A stretch of 64,000 nt of DNA from Brevibacillus fortis (GTDB taxonomy: Bacteria > Bacillota > Bacilli > Brevibacillales > Brevibacillaceae), in assembly GCF_003013395.1 (NCBI RefSeq), contig NZ_PXZM01000014.1:1-64000 (forward strand). Direction: 5' to 3'. A program made the translations under genes and the position numbers. Of the stretch, positions 36,802 to 44,924 are shown piece after piece. Position 1 is the stretch's first letter. Every line of letters begins with the position of its first letter. The notes beneath the pieces were generated by a model. That model was not told where the DNA came from and searched no databases. It saw nothing but the letters and a program-made list of their open reading frames with translations.

Positions 36802-37482
36802 ATGGCGCGAAAACGAACGTTGCTGCTGTTGATCGTGTATGGATTTGCTGCGACACTGACGATCTTTTATGGACTGGTGGAAAAGCATAGTGTCATTGTC
36901 ACATTCTTTTCTTTTCATGTGCTCGTTTGCATTTGTATACCCGTCATTCACGGATGGTGGGAAGGAGATTTGCGGAAGCACTGGCGTTTAGCGTGGGGAA
37001 GTTTTGAGTGGCAGGGTACTTTGTACGGACTGGCATTTGGTGTTCTTATGTTGACAGGGGGGCTGGCTGGGCTTTGGTTGCTCCTGCAGGAAGCAGGAAG
37101 ACCTGAAGTCGTTCGAACAGGCATGGAGGCATGGGGGATTGAACGCCGCTGGATTTGGGCTTTTTCCTTCTACCTCGTTTTCATTAATTCTCTGTTGGAA
37201 GAGCTGTTTTGGCGAGGCTTCGTATTGCAGCGGTTGCGCGCATCCTTATCCCGCTTGAGGTCCATTTTTCTTGCCAGCTTTTTTTATTCCTTGTATCACC
37301 TGATTATCTCTACGATCTTATTTGGTTTAAGAAACGGCTTGTTAATAACTGCGATGGTTTTTGGTGCAGGGATGATTTGGGGATGGATGAAAGGAATGTT
37401 TCCTTCGATTTATCCCAACTGGTTTAGTCATTTACTCGCAGATTTGGGTCTCGCACTCGCTGTAATTCTCTGGATTTATTGA
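36802..37482 (+). CDS. CPBP-family intramembrane metalloprotease
   Basis: A 226-residue protein with about six to eight membrane helices. It holds the CPBP (CAAX protease/bacteriocin-processing) motifs: EELFWR (133-138), His166 in YSLYHLI, and His210 in NWFSHLLAD. These are presumed zinc ligands of glutamic-type membrane proteases. AAAGGAG lies 11 bases before the ATG. The KptA-like gene starts 20 bp after it, suggesting one transcript. The target is unknown. Confidence 0.85.
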   Translation: MARKRTLLLLIVYGFAATLTIFYGLVEKHSVIVTFFSFHVLVCICIPVIHGWWEGDLRKHWRLAWGSFEWQGTLYGLAFGVLMLTGGLAGLWLLLQEAGRPEVVRTGMEAWGIERRWIWAFSFYLVFINSLLEELFWRGFVLQRLRASLSRLRSIFLASFFYSLYHLIISTILFGLRNGLLITAMVFGAGMIWGWMKGMFPSIYPNWFSHLLADLGLALAVILWIY

Positions 37483-37501
37483 TTGGACAGGAGGGAAACT
37501 G

Positions 37502-38053
37502 ATGCTGGCGATACATGAAGAAGCTAGACTTCGCAAGCGATTGCTCAGTATACTTCGACAAAACAGTGGAGCCTTTCAACTCTACTATGATACGTACGGT
37601 TATACCCCGATTGAGCCGTTGCTGGATTATCTTCGTACGTTGAAAGGGTGCGTATACATAACCCGGCAAGATCTTCATCAAGTCGTTGAATTCGATCCGG
37701 AGCGGAGTATTGAATGGGATGGAGGAGCACTCATTCGAGTTATTTACGGATTTTTGCCCTCGATTGCCAAAAGTAAACTCATCGAGATCGTACCACCTGA
37801 CGTTCTCTATTATGGGACACATCGAAAGCTATTGAAACAAGTACTCACTGGTGGCCTGTTGCCGATTGCCAGTGAGTATGTGCAGCTTGCCGTAAGACAT
37901 GAGCATATTGGAGAGTCGACAGACACATTGCGCCTTGTCACCGTGAATGCAAAGGAGGCTCATGAAGCTGGCATCTGCTTTTACCGAGTCGGTGCGCACT
38001 ATTGTTTGAGCGATGCAGTCCCCGCCAGTTATTTGCAGCTGTACACCGATTAG
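37502..38053 (+). CDS. Divergent KptA/Tpt1-family (RNA 2'-phosphotransferase-like) protein
   Basis: A 183-residue protein aligning by eye with KptA along its length: LLSILRQNSGAF, GYTPIEPLLDYL, ITRQDLHQVVEFDPERSIEW, VPPDVLYYGTHRKLLKQVLTGGLLP and GICFYRVGAHYCLSD. KptA transfers an RNA 2'-phosphate to NAD+. Here several signature residues differ: the RH pair is Arg19-Gln20, the QGHS motif after Arg79 is IYGF, and the YHGT motif is YYGT. Activity or specificity may therefore be changed. GGAGGG lies 7 bases before the ATG. The 3' end overlaps the convergent DUF309 gene by 4 bp. Confidence 0.75.
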   Translation: MLAIHEEARLRKRLLSILRQNSGAFQLYYDTYGYTPIEPLLDYLRTLKGCVYITRQDLHQVVEFDPERSIEWDGGALIRVIYGFLPSIAKSKLIEIVPPDVLYYGTHRKLLKQVLTGGLLPIASEYVQLAVRHEHIGESTDTLRLVTVNAKEAHEAGICFYRVGAHYCLSDAVPASYLQLYTD

Positions 38054-38583
38054 TTCGACTGGTTGTTTCGACGTGCTTCGCGCATTTCCAACTGGTGCTG
38101 ACGTTCTGCCAAGACGTCGCTTCGATCCCTGAGGGAATGCTTATTCAGCAAGTAGGCGTCTTGCATATCGCTATCCCGATGTTCAGGGTGATTTTGCATC
38201 GTACAAGCCTCTTGATATGCCTGTTTCAAAGCAGCGGACATGGGCAAGGAAAGGCTTCGATAGGGCTGATCGTTTTTCATTTCCGTCAAGCGCTCTTCAA
38301 GCAGGCTCGCCAGATTGGCACTATCCAACCCAAGCTTTTCGATGTCTAGGTGATGCTTTTTGACAATAGAAATGGCGCTTGTGAGCATTTTGATTGCACC
38401 TGACTGATTCCCGCGTCTCTGGTGATAAAGAGCGACGGAGATTTGAATCAAACCAACCCACACTGGCTGTCGCTCTTGGGAAGGAGCACTTTTCCAATAT
38501 TCCTCGAGAATCTCATGGCACTCGAAATAATCGCGTTCTACATGAAACTGGATCAAATAATCCAGATACGGTTGCGGATACAT
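38050..38583 (-). CDS. DUF309 family protein
   Basis: A 177-residue protein with the DUF309 hallmark near its start: FHVERDYFECHEILEEYW. Further features are WVGLIQISVALYHQRRGN and a long charged C-terminal tail (ERQHQLEMREARR). The family is helical and uncharacterised. GAGGTGAAGG puts the start at ATG 38583; GTG 38595 is an upstream alternative. Confidence 0.82.
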   Translation of the reverse strand: MYPQPYLDYLIQFHVERDYFECHEILEEYWKSAPSQERQPVWVGLIQISVALYHQRRGNQSGAIKMLTSAISIVKKHHLDIEKLGLDSANLASLLEERLTEMKNDQPYRSLSLPMSAALKQAYQEACTMQNHPEHRDSDMQDAYLLNKHSLRDRSDVLAERQHQLEMREARRNNQSN

Positions 38584-38674
38584 GGTGGCCTTCACCTCAC
38601 TGCTTGGTTTTCAATGGTTCGTTTATGTACTATTATAAAGCATAGAGAGTAGAAAATGAGGTGTAAAACCATTT

Positions 38675-38905
38675 ATGACAAGAGATGAACTCGTAGCCGT
38701 ATTGGAAAATAAGCGAATGACCGAAATCATAGAACTGATCGAGGACGCTGAACAGGGAGAACTGGAAGAGCTCGAACTCGTGGAAAGCCTGGGTTTGCTC
38801 ATGGATCAGGAGTTGAACAAAGAAGTCCTAGCGTTATTGGAAAGCTTGGGTGTCACCATTATTTACTTGAGTGGCGATGAAGACGACGAAGACGACGACA
38901 ATTAG
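38675..38905 (+). CDS. Small acidic protein resembling sigma-factor region 1.1
   Basis: A 76-residue, strongly acidic protein. The second half (EVLALLESLGVTIIYLSGDEDDEDDD) resembles the end of region 1.1 of the primary sigma factor, where a short helix, a GV/I beta strand and an acidic linker also follow one another. No sigma 1.2-4 domains are present, so this would be a stand-alone 1.1-like module. GAGGTG lies about 12 bases upstream. Similarity is by eye and moderate. It ends at a clear terminator. Confidence 0.6.
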   Translation: MTRDELVAVLENKRMTEIIELIEDAEQGELEELELVESLGLLMDQELNKEVLALLESLGVTIIYLSGDEDDEDDDN

Positions 38906-38915
38906 TAAAAAAGAG

Positions 38916-38949
38916 AACCAACCTTGTGCATGGTGCCAGGTTGGTTTTT
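38916..38949. terminator. Terminator after the sigma-1.1-like gene
   Basis: AACCAACCT pairs with AGGTTGGTT, followed by TTT. It also lies downstream of the convergent yjzC gene. Confidence 0.85.
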
Positions 38950-38956
38950 GCATTCC

Positions 38957-39127
38957 TTACTTTTGCGTCCATACGCGATTTTTATTTCGTGTAGCGGGGA
39001 ATTTTTCCCCTCTGGAAAGCTCGATGATCATCGGATTCTGTACACTTGCACCGGACTCACCAATCTCCATGTATACGGCATTTTTCGGAGACTTTTCTCC
39101 TTCACGAAAACGACTGTGTTCTCCCAC
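38957..39127 (-). CDS. yjzC: YjzC-family small protein
   Basis: A 56-residue frame starting at a GTG with AAGGTG upstream on the minus strand. The product (GEHSRFREGEKSPKNAVYME, then IGESGASVQNP, GEKFPATRNKNRVW) matches the YjzC family of Bacillus small proteins, with the FRxGxKxPxNxxYxEIGE and NxNRxW marks. Function unknown. It is converging with the acidic gene and divergent from the GntR gene. It is too short for a 60-residue cut-off and so easily missed. Confidence 0.85.
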   Translation of the reverse strand: MGEHSRFREGEKSPKNAVYMEIGESGASVQNPMIIELSRGEKFPATRNKNRVWTQK

Positions 39128-39263
39128 GAAGGCACCTTCTTCCTAAGGAATTGTCATCTGAATTAGTATGACCCGGTACGGAGGCTTCATGCCCTTCCTT
39201 CTATTGACCATAGATTTTGAATTCCTATACGATCATTTCAATTACTTTTGGAGAGGTGAATTC

Positions 39264-40196
39264 ATGCTACGTTTGACCTTGAAAAAGGAATCAAATATAT
39301 CTTATCACGAGCAATTATACCAACAAATTTCCTCCTCGATTCGAAACGGTGAGCTTCCCTCCCAAGAGCATTTGCCAACGGTTAGGGAGCTGGCGGCGCA
39401 GTTGAAAGTCAATTACAACACCGTTCGCAGTGTGTATTTGCGTCTCCAACAAGAAGGATTGGTTGATTGTCGGCAAGGTAGGGGGACGATCGTAAGCAAT
39501 AGCGTAGGTGATGGGCTATTGACGCGTAATCCGATCCATCTTGCTTTACTCGCCAAAGAAACGATTCATAAAGTAAAAGCACTAGGCTACACCATGGATG
39601 AATTCTCGCGCGTCCTGTCGTGTGTCTTGCCAGAAATCAATCAGTTTCCGGTTCTTTTTTTGCGGTTCACAGAGCTGGAGGTCACTGAATATATGCGTTT
39701 GGTGCAGTACCATCTTCCGAGTGTGATGGTCGAAGGGAGAACCATCGAGGATTTTTCCCAGCAGGTAGAATGCGATGCTAATTTTTTGCAGCAATACAAA
39801 GCCATCGTTATCCCTCCTTGCGTTAATCTGAAACTCCCGAAGGATGCCCCTCCTATCGTTAGCCTTGATTTTATCCCGGACCCGACGACGGTGATCCCGG
39901 TCATGGAGGCCTACCCACGAAATACGAAAGTCGGGTTAATCTGTGCGACTATACGAGGTGGCGCGGGGATGATCAATGATCTCTACAACGCGGGCATTAC
40001 GCATTTGGATATTCGGACAATAGAAGCGAACCATGCCGAAGTGTTTGATTTGATTACAACCTGTGACGTCGCGTATATTTCCAAGCCTGGCTATATGGTG
40101 AAACCTCATTTGCTGACACTGCCAAAAGTAAAGGAATTTCAAGAAATCCCTGACCACCATGGTATTAATGAGCTGCGCAAGCTCGTTACCCATTGA
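39264..40196 (+). CDS. GntR-family transcriptional regulator
   Basis: A 310-residue regulator. An N-terminal GntR winged helix (residues ~10-80: SYHEQLYQQISSSIRNGELPS, HLPTVRELAAQLKVNYNTVRSVYLRLQQEGLV) is followed by a ~220-residue domain that looks periplasmic-binding/LacI-like in segments such as VGLICATIRGGAGMINDLYNAGI. The effector is unknown. GAGAGGTGA gives ATG 39264; the frame is open from 39168. It is divergent from yjzC. Confidence 0.82.
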   Translation: MLRLTLKKESNISYHEQLYQQISSSIRNGELPSQEHLPTVRELAAQLKVNYNTVRSVYLRLQQEGLVDCRQGRGTIVSNSVGDGLLTRNPIHLALLAKETIHKVKALGYTMDEFSRVLSCVLPEINQFPVLFLRFTELEVTEYMRLVQYHLPSVMVEGRTIEDFSQQVECDANFLQQYKAIVIPPCVNLKLPKDAPPIVSLDFIPDPTTVIPVMEAYPRNTKVGLICATIRGGAGMINDLYNAGITHLDIRTIEANHAEVFDLITTCDVAYISKPGYMVKPHLLTLPKVKEFQEIPDHHGINELRKLVTH

Positions 40197-40391
40197 GTTA
40201 GATGGCAAGATTCATTATATTTGGTGCTGGTGGTTGGAAAAAGCACGATCCAATCAGCAATGCGCCACTAATACTATCAAGTAGCCTACGAGACATCTGC
40301 TGATTTTGACTCGTGTATAGACTTATGTCCATGCCGATATATCTTCACCTTCATACCTTGTAGATGTAACGAACAGGAGGGGGTGAGGTTA

Positions 40392-40604
40392 ATGAGTTGC
40401 GGATGCAAAAAATCTCGTCGCAAATGCTATAAGTGCTGCGAAAAGAAAGTGTACAAAAAGCATTGCTACTACAAGCCATACTACAAAACATCTTGTAAAC
40501 CATACGGCCGTAGTTGGGGACACGGACACTGCGGCGGTTGGGGCGGAGGCTACGACTCCTCTTATGGTGGCGGATACGGCGGAAGTCACGAGAGCAAATA
40601 TTAA
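40392..40604 (+). CDS. Small Cys/Lys/Tyr/Gly-rich protein
   Basis: A 70-residue protein after a strong AGGAGGGGG site. The first half is rich in Cys, Lys and Tyr (eight Cys in total, e.g. CGCKK, CYKCC, HCYYKPYYK), the second half in Gly, Trp, Tyr and His. The composition resembles cross-linked spore-coat or surface proteins, but no family is recognised. It stands alone with its own terminator. The 40197-40391 spacer shows no other feature. Confidence 0.65.
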   Translation: MSCGCKKSRRKCYKCCEKKVYKKHCYYKPYYKTSCKPYGRSWGHGHCGGWGGGYDSSYGGGYGGSHESKY

Positions 40605-40611
40605 TAGAGAA

Positions 40612-40636
40612 AGGCGCCGTAATGGCGCTTTTTTCG
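40612..40636 (+). terminator. Terminator after the Cys/Gly-rich gene
   Basis: GCGCC and GGCGC flank GTAAT, followed by a run of six T. Confidence 0.75.
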
Positions 40637-40700
40637 TTTTTTCGCAAGTTTTTCACAATTTGTCGTACAATAGAGGAAAAGGAATAATGGAGGTATGGAT

Positions 40701-41051
40701 ATGCAATTCCTGAATGGGAAAGAGGAACGAATGTGGGCGATGATCGTACATTTATCTGCCTTCCTTGGTTTTATCGTTCCGTTCGGCAATGTACTAGGAC
40801 CTTTAATCGTATGGTTGATCAAGCGTGAAGAGGGAGCCTTTTTTTATGAGCATGGAAAAGAGGCACTGAATTTTAGCATCTCGGTGACGATTTATGCCGC
40901 TATTTCAAGTTTGTTGATCATCATTTTTATTGGCGCACTATTATTGGGAGCCCTCTTTATCTTTTGGGCGATCTTCGTTATTATTGCTGCGGTGAAGGCG
41001 AATGAGGGAAAAGAATTCCGTTACCCGCTCACTCTCCGTTTGATAAAATAA
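40701..41051 (+). CDS. DUF4870 domain membrane protein
   Basis: A 116-residue protein with the Tic20/DUF4870 layout: MWAMIVHLSAFLGFIVPFGNVLGPLIVWLIKR, FFYEHGKEALNFSISV, then a long C-terminal hydrophobic segment and KANEGKEFRYPLTLRLI. Function unknown. GGAGG is 7 bases before ATG 40701; ATG 40695 is too close. Confidence 0.85.
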   Translation: MQFLNGKEERMWAMIVHLSAFLGFIVPFGNVLGPLIVWLIKREEGAFFYEHGKEALNFSISVTIYAAISSLLIIIFIGALLLGALFIFWAIFVIIAAVKANEGKEFRYPLTLRLIK

Positions 41052-41063
41052 CCTTTTTGGGAA

Positions 41064-41090
41064 AGTCGTTCCATTTGGAACGGCTTTTTG
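41064..41090 (+). terminator. Terminator after the DUF4870 gene
   Basis: AGTCGTTCC and GGAACGGCT flank ATTT, followed by TTTTT. Confidence 0.85.
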
Positions 41091-41181
41091 TATTTGTTTG
41101 AATTTTCCATTAAAAAAGAGGGTGAACAACCGTTCATCTCGAATTACAAGAGAGTGTAGTCGGTGAAGGGGGAGTCAAATC

Positions 41182-42357
41182 ATGTTGACGGGAGTGACGA
41201 TAGTTGATTTTTCTCGCCATCTTCCAGGTCCGATTTGTACGATGCGTCTGGCTGATTTGGGGGCAGAGGTCATCGAGGTGGAACCGTTTCACGACAAAGC
41301 TCACTCACCGGTAATCAGGCCTACTCATCCTGAAGTTAGAGAGACGGGAGCGTTTTACCTGCGTTCACATCGCAATCATAAAAGTATTTCCTTGAATTTG
41401 CGGACGAATGAGGGAAAAGCGCTCGCGTTTGCTCTGGCCAGACAGGCTGATGTCGTGGTAGAAAGCTATCGACCAGGTGTGATGCGACATTTGGGTCTTG
41501 ATTACGATCGCCTGTGGGAGATGAACCCTGCGGTCATTTATTGCTCCGTGACGAGCTATGGACAAAGCGGGGAGCTATACCAAATAGGCGGGCATGACTT
41601 GAATGTCCAGGCAGTAAGCGGATTTCTCTCACTGGTTCGCGATATGGAAGGCAAGCCTGTCGTTGCTGATTTTCCTCTTTCTGATTATGCGCTTGGGTTG
41701 TATGCCAGTGAACAAATATGCGCGGCGCTTGTTCAACGTGCGCGGACAGGGCGAGGAGCTTATTTGGATGTTTCTTCGGCTGACTTGTTTAGTTCTTGGA
41801 CAGGGCTGCATGCACTGTTTATGTCATACAGCTCTTCGATCGGAAGGGAGACTGGGAGAGGGAGTTTGCTAGCGTATCAGGTCTTTGAGACAGCAGACGG
41901 TCAGTATGTTGCACTAGCGGCGTTGGAAGAGAAGTTCTGGCTCAATTTTTGCCGCGCGGTAGGACGAGCAGACTGGGAGCTTTGCCACCGAGCTAGCGTT
42001 GCTCGGCATCCAGAAGTGTTTGAAGATATGAAAGCACTGTTTCTGTCCAGGACCCAAGCCGAGTGGAGTGAGCTGGGCAGTGAAGTGGATTGCTGCCTGA
42101 CCGCTGTGGAAGATTGGGAAAACTGGGCAGACAATCCGTACGTTGCAAATAGGGAGATAGCCTATACGCTTCCTTATTTGGAGAAAAAGTCTCCCGATCA
42201 AGAGGGGAACTTCGCGCATTGTTACAGGACAGAGAGGTTGTCACCCCCATGGCACACCGATTACACATACGAGCTGCTCAAACGCAAACTGAACCTCACA
42301 GAGGCGGATTTGAGCAGGCTGCAGAAGCAAGGGGTTATTCCTGCCGCTTCTTCTTAG
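41182..42357 (+). CDS. CaiB/BaiF family CoA transferase
   Basis: A 391-residue family III CoA transferase, which moves CoA between carboxylic acids. Typical marks are the N-terminus VTIVDFSRHLPGPICTMRLADLGAEVIEVE, NHKSISLNLRTNEGKA, VVVESYRPGVMRHLGLDY, NPAVIYCSVTSYGQSG and a candidate catalytic Asp in VADFPLSDYALG. Substrate unknown. GAAGGGGGAG precedes the ATG. The enoyl-CoA hydratase gene follows within 16 bp, so the pair probably works on one acyl-CoA route. Confidence 0.9.
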   Translation: MLTGVTIVDFSRHLPGPICTMRLADLGAEVIEVEPFHDKAHSPVIRPTHPEVRETGAFYLRSHRNHKSISLNLRTNEGKALAFALARQADVVVESYRPGVMRHLGLDYDRLWEMNPAVIYCSVTSYGQSGELYQIGGHDLNVQAVSGFLSLVRDMEGKPVVADFPLSDYALGLYASEQICAALVQRARTGRGAYLDVSSADLFSSWTGLHALFMSYSSSIGRETGRGSLLAYQVFETADGQYVALAALEEKFWLNFCRAVGRADWELCHRASVARHPEVFEDMKALFLSRTQAEWSELGSEVDCCLTAVEDWENWADNPYVANREIAYTLPYLEKKSPDQEGNFAHCYRTERLSPPWHTDYTYELLKRKLNLTEADLSRLQKQGVIPAASS

Positions 42358-42372
42358 GAAAGGGTGAGAAAA

Positions 42373-43146
42373 ATGATGGAACAGGATCATAATGCGCAGC
42401 TGATTGTAACAAAAGCTGGTGGAATCTGCACGATTACGCTCAACAGACCCCACGTCCTCAATGCGATGACGGTTGAAATGTTTTCCCTTTTGCAGGACGC
42501 TTTCGCAAAAGTTTCAGCAGATGAGGAGGTCGATGTGCTTATTTTGCGGGGAGCGGGGGGGAACTTTTGCTCCGGTGCTGATTTGGGCGTGTTGACTGCG
42601 CTGACGGATAAGAGTGACGCTGATCAATCATTGACGATCATTAATGATTTCATCACCAGCTTGCATCAAATGCCAAAGCCTGTCATTGCGGTTATCGAGG
42701 GAGTAGCCGTCGGAGCGGGACTCAATCTCGCGTTGCATGCTGATTTTGTCATTGCTGCGGAAGATGCCCTGTTGCAGGAGCCTTTTGTCCAGATCGGTCT
42801 GACAACGGATTTTGGCGGGACATACCTTTTGCCAAGGCTTGTTGGTACGGCGTGGGCGAAGCGGCTCGGACTGCTGGGAGAAAGAATTACAGGGAAAAAA
42901 GCGGAGGAAATCGGCTTGATCTATCGAGCGGTAGAAGCCAGCCAAATCGAAAGTGAGGTTGAAAAATTGGTTGCTGCCCTACGTCGCTTGCCGAAACAAG
43001 CGTATGCGGTAACAAAAGAAGGGTTGGGACGCTGCCAGACAAACGGCCTAGAATATGCACTGGCCTGGGAAAAGCAACAGCAGCCGTCCCTGATCGCACG
43101 TCCTGAATTTCAGACACTTGTACAAGCGAAGCTGAAGCGGACGTAG
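42373..43146 (+). CDS. Enoyl-CoA hydratase/isomerase family protein
   Basis: A 257-residue crotonase-fold protein. The oxyanion-hole motif GNFCSGADLGVL and the second motif GVAVGAGLNLALHADFVIA are present. The usual catalytic Glu positions fall around AEDALLQEPFVQIGL and TTDFGGTYLLPRLVG; the latter has Asp-Phe-Gly where many hydratases have another Glu, so isomerase or other crotonase chemistry is possible. AGGAAAGGG gives ATG 42373. Likely co-transcribed with the CoA transferase. Confidence 0.88.
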   Translation: MMEQDHNAQLIVTKAGGICTITLNRPHVLNAMTVEMFSLLQDAFAKVSADEEVDVLILRGAGGNFCSGADLGVLTALTDKSDADQSLTIINDFITSLHQMPKPVIAVIEGVAVGAGLNLALHADFVIAAEDALLQEPFVQIGLTTDFGGTYLLPRLVGTAWAKRLGLLGERITGKKAEEIGLIYRAVEASQIESEVEKLVAALRRLPKQAYAVTKEGLGRCQTNGLEYALAWEKQQQPSLIARPEFQTLVQAKLKRT

Positions 43147-43150
43147 CGAT

Positions 43151-43576
43151 TTATTTTGGTAGCGGGATGGTTAGTTCATGAATGCGCTGACCTGTCGCTG
43201 CACTTTCCTCGAACAAAGAGAGCACAGGTGATTTTACGCTCGGGTCCAGCTTGAGATCGATGGAAAAGCTTCCCCATTCAGGAGCGCCCGTGCTTGCTGT
43301 CACAAAGCTGTTTGCCAATGTCTTGTCATCGTCCGTCACGACGAATCGTACGTTGGCTTCGTTCACGCGGGCCTCACCCTTGATCGCATATTGCCCTTCG
43401 CCTGTTTTGGTGATCGTAATTTTCCGAAACGATTCATTCTCGTATCGTCCCTTGTCCTCGCCAACAGGATGCGAATGCGTAGTGGCAGAGGCAGAGGGAA
43501 TGATGGTGGGGATAGATACAGCAGTCAAGCTGATGGCGAGTAAGCAGGTTGTCAGCATGTTTGATGGGAGTCGCAT
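43151..43576 (-). CDS. Secreted Gmad2-like immunoglobulin-fold protein
   Basis: About 141 residues with a signal peptide (MRLPSNMLTTCLLAISLTAVSI...SASA). A ~100-residue domain of the Gmad2 type follows, seen in FRKITITKTGEGQYAIKGEARVNEANVRFVV and WGSFSIDLKLDP. Gmad2 domains are extracellular and often found with sporulation or lipoprotein genes. AGGAAGGG favours ATG 43576. It ends 5 bp from the convergent crotonase gene. Confidence 0.72.
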   Translation of the reverse strand: MRLPSNMLTTCLLAISLTAVSIPTIIPSASATTHSHPVGEDKGRYENESFRKITITKTGEGQYAIKGEARVNEANVRFVVTDDDKTLANSFVTASTGAPEWGSFSIDLKLDPSVKSPVLSLFEESAATGQRIHELTIPLPK

Positions 43577-43745
43577 GGTTTCCCTTCCTTTCATTCATTT
43601 TCCTCTCTAGGTTGGCGAATTTGGCGTAGAACTATTCTCGGAGTTGATTAGACTGACTGTACAAATGGAAAGTAGCACGACGCCGTGAAATGGGTCTTTT
43701 TCGTGAAGAACGGATGAGATAAAAGCCCAAAAGGGAACTTTATCC

Positions 43746-43774
43746 GTTGAGCAAAGGACCATTCTGTGATAAAG
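43746..43774 (+). promoter_or_regulatory. Possible promoter of a structured RNA
   Basis: TTGAGC, 17-bp spacer, TAAAGT with TGTGA ahead of it. Confidence 0.4.
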
Positions 43775-43784
43775 TAGGGATATC

Positions 43785-44047
43785 AAGATCCTGCGATGTA
43801 CGATAGGCCGTAAATGTTTCTAACCTTATACGTGTTTTTTGGGAGACGGAAACTGTGATGGATGTCAGGCCCACCTCCTTTTTGGATGCATGGGAAGGCT
43901 GAAGTGCAGAAGGGTCACCCACCTGTGTGAGCGCAGGTTATAGAAACATGAGGTCAACGGCAGAGCGGGGACTTGGCCGTTTATGAATGCAATGAATTAC
44001 CGATAGCACAAAAAACCACTTGGAATCTGCTTCCAGGTGGTTTTTGC
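43785..44047 (+). ncRNA. Candidate structured non-coding RNA
   Basis: There is no credible gene between 43577 and 44061. Long-range pairing is evident: ATGTTTCT/AACCT near 43815-43828 is complementary to AGGTT-at-AGAAACAT near 43937-43951, flanked by GGCCGT and ACGGC. The segment ends in a strong terminator hairpin. The closing stem, large interior and terminal helices recall 6S RNA, but I cannot confirm that class. Confidence 0.4.
44009..44047. terminator. Bidirectional terminator
   Basis: ACCACTTGGAA and TTCCAGGTGGT form a perfect 11-bp stem with A and T runs on both sides. It ends the Q/G-rich gene on the minus strand and any RNA from the left on the plus strand. Confidence 0.85.
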
Positions 44048-44061
44048 TTTTTGTACCCTGA

Positions 44062-44514
44062 TTAATGGGTGGTTTTGTTTTGTTTGCCCGAGCCGTGACC
44101 CTGCCCTTGTTTTTGGGAGCCCTGGTCTTGATCCCCGTGATCGACAATGGTCAGGTCTTTTTCAAGTGTTTGGGAGTCTTGGGCGTCTTGAAGAATTTGA
44201 TACATTTGCAGGAAGTTTGCTTTTTGCCCTTCAGGAATTCCTTTAATGCGAACAGTCAGCTCTTGCGGACTATTTTGCTGCTGTCCGCCTTGGCTGTTCC
44301 CTTGCCCACTGCTTTCATTTGAACTCGGCTGCTCATCGAGAAAGCTGAGAAACATCGAGTCGCTGTCTTGGTTTTGTTGGTTGTTTTGTCCGCTGTCGTT
44401 TGATTGCTGTCCTTGTTGACCTTGACCTTGCCCGTTTCCGCCTTGCCCACCTTGCTGCTCAAACAGCACGTTGAATTCGTTAAGATCGGTCTGGATGATG
44501 CCAATGACGTTCAT
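44062..44514 (-). CDS. Gln/Gly/Asn/Ser-rich low-complexity protein
   Basis: A 150-residue protein starting MNVIGIIQTDLNEFNVLFEQ, then a run of Gly-Gln repeats, Asn/Ser/Gln-rich stretches, a short ordered part (ELTVRIKGIPEGQKANFLQMYQILQDAQDS), and a Gln/Gly/His/Lys tail. No signal peptide or membrane segment is present. I do not recognise it; a disordered or surface-adhesion/spore-associated role would be a guess. AAGGAGGATCAGG precedes ATG 44514, which is preferred over the frame start at 44688. Confidence 0.7.
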   Translation of the reverse strand: MNVIGIIQTDLNEFNVLFEQQGGQGGNGQGQGQQGQQSNDSGQNNQQNQDSDSMFLSFLDEQPSSNESSGQGNSQGGQQQNSPQELTVRIKGIPEGQKANFLQMYQILQDAQDSQTLEKDLTIVDHGDQDQGSQKQGQGHGSGKQNKTTH

Positions 44515-44546
44515 CCTGATCCTCCTTCCAAAATAGAAATGATGCT

Positions 44547-44909
44547 TCAGCCCGGATGTTTGGAATGATGAACACCGTGTCGCTGCAGGTAACCATGGAA
44601 AAAGTATTCCACCACCGTAATGGCAAATGCCGTCAACAACAAACCAGATAAGGATATGGTCTGGCCAAACAAGTAACAGCCAAGCCACAAGGAGGCAAAC
44701 ACGAACAAGAAATCAGCGGAGCTCGCAAACGTATTGTTCGTTCGTGGGAGGATCGTCAAATCAAGTATATAACCCAGTAAACTGACAATCACGCTTGCGA
44801 GCACTGCAAACATAAGGGATGTCCCCGACCACCAAAGCCCTGGAATGGCAATGATTCCATGAAACAAGAGCTTGAGAACGATGTTCAAAGAACGAACACC
44901 ACCTTTCAT
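44547..44909 (-). CDS. DUF2512 (YndM-like) membrane protein
   Basis: A 120-residue protein with about four hydrophobic helices. Length, topology, and the segments GYILDLTILPRTNN and HGYLQRHGVHH fit the DUF2512/YndM family of Bacillus small membrane proteins. Function unknown. The start is uncertain, since TAAGGG lies only 2 bases before ATG 44909. It is upstream of the Q/G-rich gene on the same strand, 32 bp away. Confidence 0.75.
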   Translation of the reverse strand: MKGGVRSLNIVLKLLFHGIIAIPGLWWSGTSLMFAVLASVIVSLLGYILDLTILPRTNNTFASSADFLFVFASLWLGCYLFGQTISLSGLLLTAFAITVVEYFFHGYLQRHGVHHSKHPG

Positions 44910-44924
44910 ACCCTTAGTATGAAC

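Noticed and set aside
43785..44047. Known riboswitch classes (lysine, M-box, ydaO, THF, FMN) for the candidate RNA
   Set aside because: None of their conserved core sequences could be found in it.
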